Assembly: GCA_963812915.1 (NCBI GenBank)
Contig: CAWEXB010000006.1
Span: 1 to 64,000 of the forward strand
Length of the DNA stretch: 64,000 bases
Direction: 5' to 3'
Source of the DNA: JACVRW01 sp963812915
GTDB taxonomy: Bacteria; Actinomycetota; Thermoleophilia; Solirubrobacterales; Thermoleophilaceae
Numbering within the stretch: position 1 is the stretch's first letter; each line of letters starts with the position of its first letter. Below the pieces are notes generated by a model. It worked only from the letters and a program-made list of their open reading frames with translations. It was not told the DNA's origin and did not search any database. The position numbers and the translations under genes were made by a program. Below, piece after piece: positions 61,818-64,000 of the stretch.

Positions 61818-62518
61818 TCCGGAGGGTGCTGGCAGGAATCGGAGCCGCGGCGGCCCTGGCGGTCGGGCCGAGTGCCGACGCCGCCGCGCCGACGGTGCGG
61901 CAGATGGTCGCCTTTCGCAGCGGCGACGCGGTCACGAAGACGGTCAGGGCGAGCCGAGTGCTGGTGCGCCTGGCGGACCGGCGCTGCGCGGCCGGCGAGG
62001 GAACCGCCCTGGCGGCGCTCGTGCGGGGCCGGTTCGGGAGGCTGCGACTGCGGGACTTCGGCTCCTGCTCGCGCAACCCGCGCGATGGCGCCGGGCTGTT
62101 CGTTTCGGCGATCGGGCCGGACCGCAATCGGGGCCAGAACGGATGGGTCTACAAGGTCGGCCGGCGCAGCGCGACCGCCGGCGCCGCCGACCCCTCGGGG
62201 CCGTTTGGACGGGGCCGCCTGCGCTCCGGACAGCGCGTCACCTGGTTCTATTGCAGCCTGCGAGGTGGTGGCTGCCAGCGTACGCTCGAGGTTCAGGCGA
62301 GTGCCGAGCCGGGCGGGCTGGTCGCGACCGTGCGCGGCTATGACGACGAGGGACGCGGGGTGGCCGTCGAGGGCGCGACGGTAAGCGCCGGCCGCACGAG
62401 CGTGCTCACCGGCCCGGACGGCAGCGCCCGCCTGACGGTGCCGTCCGGCGCCCATCGCGTGGTCGCGACCAAGCCGGGCCTCGTGCGCTCCTTTGCCGAG
62501 CTGGTTGAGGTGCCGTGA
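61814..62518 (+). CDS. Secreted protein with transcobalamin-like and carboxypeptidase-regulatory-like domains
   Basis: 234 residues from GTG 61814, which overlaps the preceding stop (GTGA). Signal peptide (VLAGIGAAAALAVGPSADAA). RNRGQNGWVYKVGRRSATAG and GRLRSGQRVTWFYC, near residues 105-155, resemble the GW.Y.VNG......G...L..GD.V.W.Y pattern of DUF4430. The C-terminus (GVAVEGATVSAGRTSVLTGP, then GSARLTVPSGAHRVVATKPG) is a carboxypeptidase-regulatory/beta-sandwich domain. Coupled to both neighbours, so part of the B12-controlled operon. Confidence 0.72.
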   Translation: MIRRVLAGIGAAAALAVGPSADAAAPTVRQMVAFRSGDAVTKTVRASRVLVRLADRRCAAGEGTALAALVRGRFGRLRLRDFGSCSRNPRDGAGLFVSAIGPDRNRGQNGWVYKVGRRSATAGAADPSGPFGRGRLRSGQRVTWFYCSLRGGGCQRTLEVQASAEPGGLVATVRGYDDEGRGVAVEGATVSAGRTSVLTGPDGSARLTVPSGAHRVVATKPGLVRSFAELVEVP

Positions 62519-63456
62519 GGCGTGCCGGCGCGCTGCTCGCTGCGCTCGCGCTCGCCGGCTGTGGGCTGGGAGCAGCCGGCTGCGGTTTCGGCGAGGGGGA
62601 GGAGCGTGAGGGAGGCGCCTCGGTGCGGATCACGCGCGACTTCGGCCATTCCGAGGTGGGCGCGGTGCGGGTCGCGCGCGTGCGCGAGGACCAGACGGTG
62701 ATGAGGCTGCTGCGGTCGGAGTTCGACGTCGACACCCGCTTCGGCGGCCGCTTCGTGCAGGCGATCGACGGCATCGAGGGGGAGGGCGCCGGCGGCCAGG
62801 TGGACTGGTTCTTCTTCGTGAACGGGGTGGAGGCCGGGGTGGGCGCCGCGGAGTATGAGCTCTCGCCCGGCGACCGGGTGCAGTGGGACTATCGCGACTG
62901 GTCGGCCGCGATGCGGGTGCCCGCGATCGTCGGCGCCTTCCCGGAGCCGTTTCTCCACGGGCTCGAGGGGCGGCGCCGGCCCGTGCGCGTGGAGTGCGAG
63001 GACGCCGACGCACAGGTTTGCGATGAGGCGAAGGAGCGGCTCGAGGGGGTGGGGGTGTCCACCGCCGGCGCGTCGCTCGGGGCGCCGGGAACGGAGACCG
63101 TCACCCGGCTCGTGGTGGCTCGCTGGCCGCGCGCTCGGATCGTGCGAGGAGCGTCCGGGCTCGAGGAGGGACCCGAGGCGACGGGTGTGTTCGCGCGCTT
63201 CGAGCCGGGTCGCCGGGCACTCGAGCTGCTCGACGAGAGCGGAGAGCCCGCGCGGCGGGTCGAGGCCGGCGACGGAGTGGGACTCGTTCTCGCCATGCGC
63301 CCACGCGACGAGGAGCTCGTGTGGCTCGTGACCGCGCTCGACGAGCGGGGCCTCGAGGCCGGCGTTCGCGCCCTGGCGGCGGACCGTCTGCGCGACGCCT
63401 TCGCCGTGGCCGTCAGGGGGCGTACCGTTGAGAAGCTGCCCCTGGCCGAGCAATGA
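62515..63456 (+). CDS. DUF4430 domain lipoprotein
   Basis: 313 residues from GTG 62515 (GTGA overlap). The N-terminus is a lipoprotein signal (GALLAALALAGCG, lipobox Cys16). The DUF4430 module has QVDWFFFVNGVEAGVGAAEY and ELSPGDRVQWDYRDW near residues 87-123. The remaining ~190 residues are alpha/beta with conserved-looking VTRLVVARWPRARIV. Membrane tethering fits a substrate-capture protein that hands B12 or a B12-like ligand to the ECF transporter encoded next. Confidence 0.8.
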   Translation: MRRAGALLAALALAGCGLGAAGCGFGEGEEREGGASVRITRDFGHSEVGAVRVARVREDQTVMRLLRSEFDVDTRFGGRFVQAIDGIEGEGAGGQVDWFFFVNGVEAGVGAAEYELSPGDRVQWDYRDWSAAMRVPAIVGAFPEPFLHGLEGRRRPVRVECEDADAQVCDEAKERLEGVGVSTAGASLGAPGTETVTRLVVARWPRARIVRGASGLEEGPEATGVFARFEPGRRALELLDESGEPARRVEAGDGVGLVLAMRPRDEELVWLVTALDERGLEAGVRALAADRLRDAFAVAVRGRTVEKLPLAEQ

Positions 63457-64000
63457 CCCTCGTTCCCGTCTACCGCAGCCGTCCGAGCGCGCTGCACGCG
63501 GCGCGCGCCGGCGTGGGCCTCGCCTTCTGCTGCGCATTCGCGCTCGTCGGGGCGCTGTACCGTCATCCGCTACTGCTGGCGGGCGCGCTCGCCGGGATCG
63601 TGGCCGCCGGCGCGGCGGCGGGTGTCGGGCGGGAGGTCGGGCGCTCGCTGCGGCTCGCGCTGCCGCTCGCGTTGCTGCTCGCGGCCGTGAACGCGGTCGT
63701 CTACCAGGGCGGCGACACGCTGCTCGTGCGCGGCGGCGAGTTCCTGGGCCGGCGCTGGGACATCACGCTCGAGGCGGCCTTCGAGGGGGCCGTCAACGGC
63801 ATGCGGATCGTGGTGCTGATCGCGGCGCTGGGCGGGCTGATGTCGGCGGCCGTGGACCCCGACGAGCTGCTGAAGGCGGTCCGCCGCGTCTCGTTCCGCT
63901 CGGCCCTCACGGCTACGCTCGCCACTCGCCTCGTACCCGTGCTCGCGCGCGACGCCGGGCGCAAGAGCGATGCCGTCCGCTGCCGGCCCCATCCGCCGGG
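63453..64000 (+). CDS. ECF transporter T component (CbiQ family), 3' end outside window
   Basis: ATG 63453 overlaps the preceding stop (ATGA). 182 residues are visible: MTLVPVYRSRPSALHAARAG, helices near residues 20-65 (AGALAGIVAAGAAAGVGREV) and near 70, then DITLEAAFEGAVNGMRIVVL and VDPDELLKAVRRVSFRSALT, typical of the CbiQ/EcfT scaffold. The Ala-Arg coupling helices and the ATPase genes lie beyond the window. Given the riboswitch, it probably serves cobalamin uptake. Confidence 0.85.
   Translation, partial: MTLVPVYRSRPSALHAARAGVGLAFCCAFALVGALYRHPLLLAGALAGIVAAGAAAGVGREVGRSLRLALPLALLLAAVNAVVYQGGDTLLVRGGEFLGRRWDITLEAAFEGAVNGMRIVVLIAALGGLMSAAVDPDELLKAVRRVSFRSALTATLATRLVPVLARDAGRKSDAVRCRPHPP

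Overview
The window comes from a high-GC bacterium with frequent GTG starts, ATGA/GTGA stop-start overlaps and strong G/C third-position bias. The gene set suggests an actinobacterium, probably of the Thermoleophilia (Solirubrobacterales/Gaiellales) type: a SARP-like AAA/TPR regulator, a DUF1059 protein, a GYD protein, a PadR-regulated MacB-type exporter, HyuA/HyuB oxoprolinases and a short-loop bd oxidase. The lineage is inferred from gene content only.

Bases 1-15.6 kb form a catabolic block for amide, lactam or hydantoin compounds. It starts with the end of a branched-chain amino-acid-type ABC permease. HyuA/HyuB, a tiny zinc-binding protein, a class IV aminotransferase, a malate/lactate-type dehydrogenase, a 3-hydroxyisobutyrate-type dehydrogenase and a cupin follow, mostly coupled by overlapping stops and starts. 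Next are PxpA and a biotin carrier on the minus strand, divergent from two urea-carboxylase-like carboxyltransferase subunits, then a second HyuA/HyuB pair. A biotin carboxylase gene appears to have been deleted between the biotin carrier and PxpA: only its last ~43 codons remain.

15.6-24.7 kb is mixed accessory DNA: a flavin-nucleotide-binding protein, decayed gene ends and IS-like debris, an acyl-CoA dehydrogenase, a membrane protein with 21-residue tandem repeats, small hydrolases and an FAD oxidase. 24.7-36.6 kb holds a very large SARP/AAA/TPR regulator, cytochrome bd oxidase (cydB frameshifted) with a coupled small membrane protein, a P450, a FUSC-like membrane protein, a histidine phosphatase, a flippase-like protein and a RidA protein.

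36.7-58.3 kb has an LVIVD protein, a 5'-nucleotidase, a persulfide dioxygenase-rhodanese, a TSUP exporter, an MMPL transporter, a Fur regulator, superoxide dismutase, tRNA-Leu, a lipid hydroxylase, a PadR-regulated ABC exporter and three secreted proteins (M14, a Cys/His-rich unknown, M28). Many genes here are broken by single-base shifts. Their density suggests unpolished sequence more than biology, but I cannot separate the two.

58.3-64 kb contains the two most interesting features. First, a 1.6-kb island bounded by the intact tRNA-Glu and a 27-bp copy of its 3' end, carrying a single archaeal-type AAA ATPase with a PD-(D/E)XK-like tail and a twin-palindrome operator. Second, a cobalamin riboswitch followed by three coupled exported proteins with DUF4430/transcobalamin-like modules and an ECF transporter T component running off the end, which looks like a B12 capture-and-import system.
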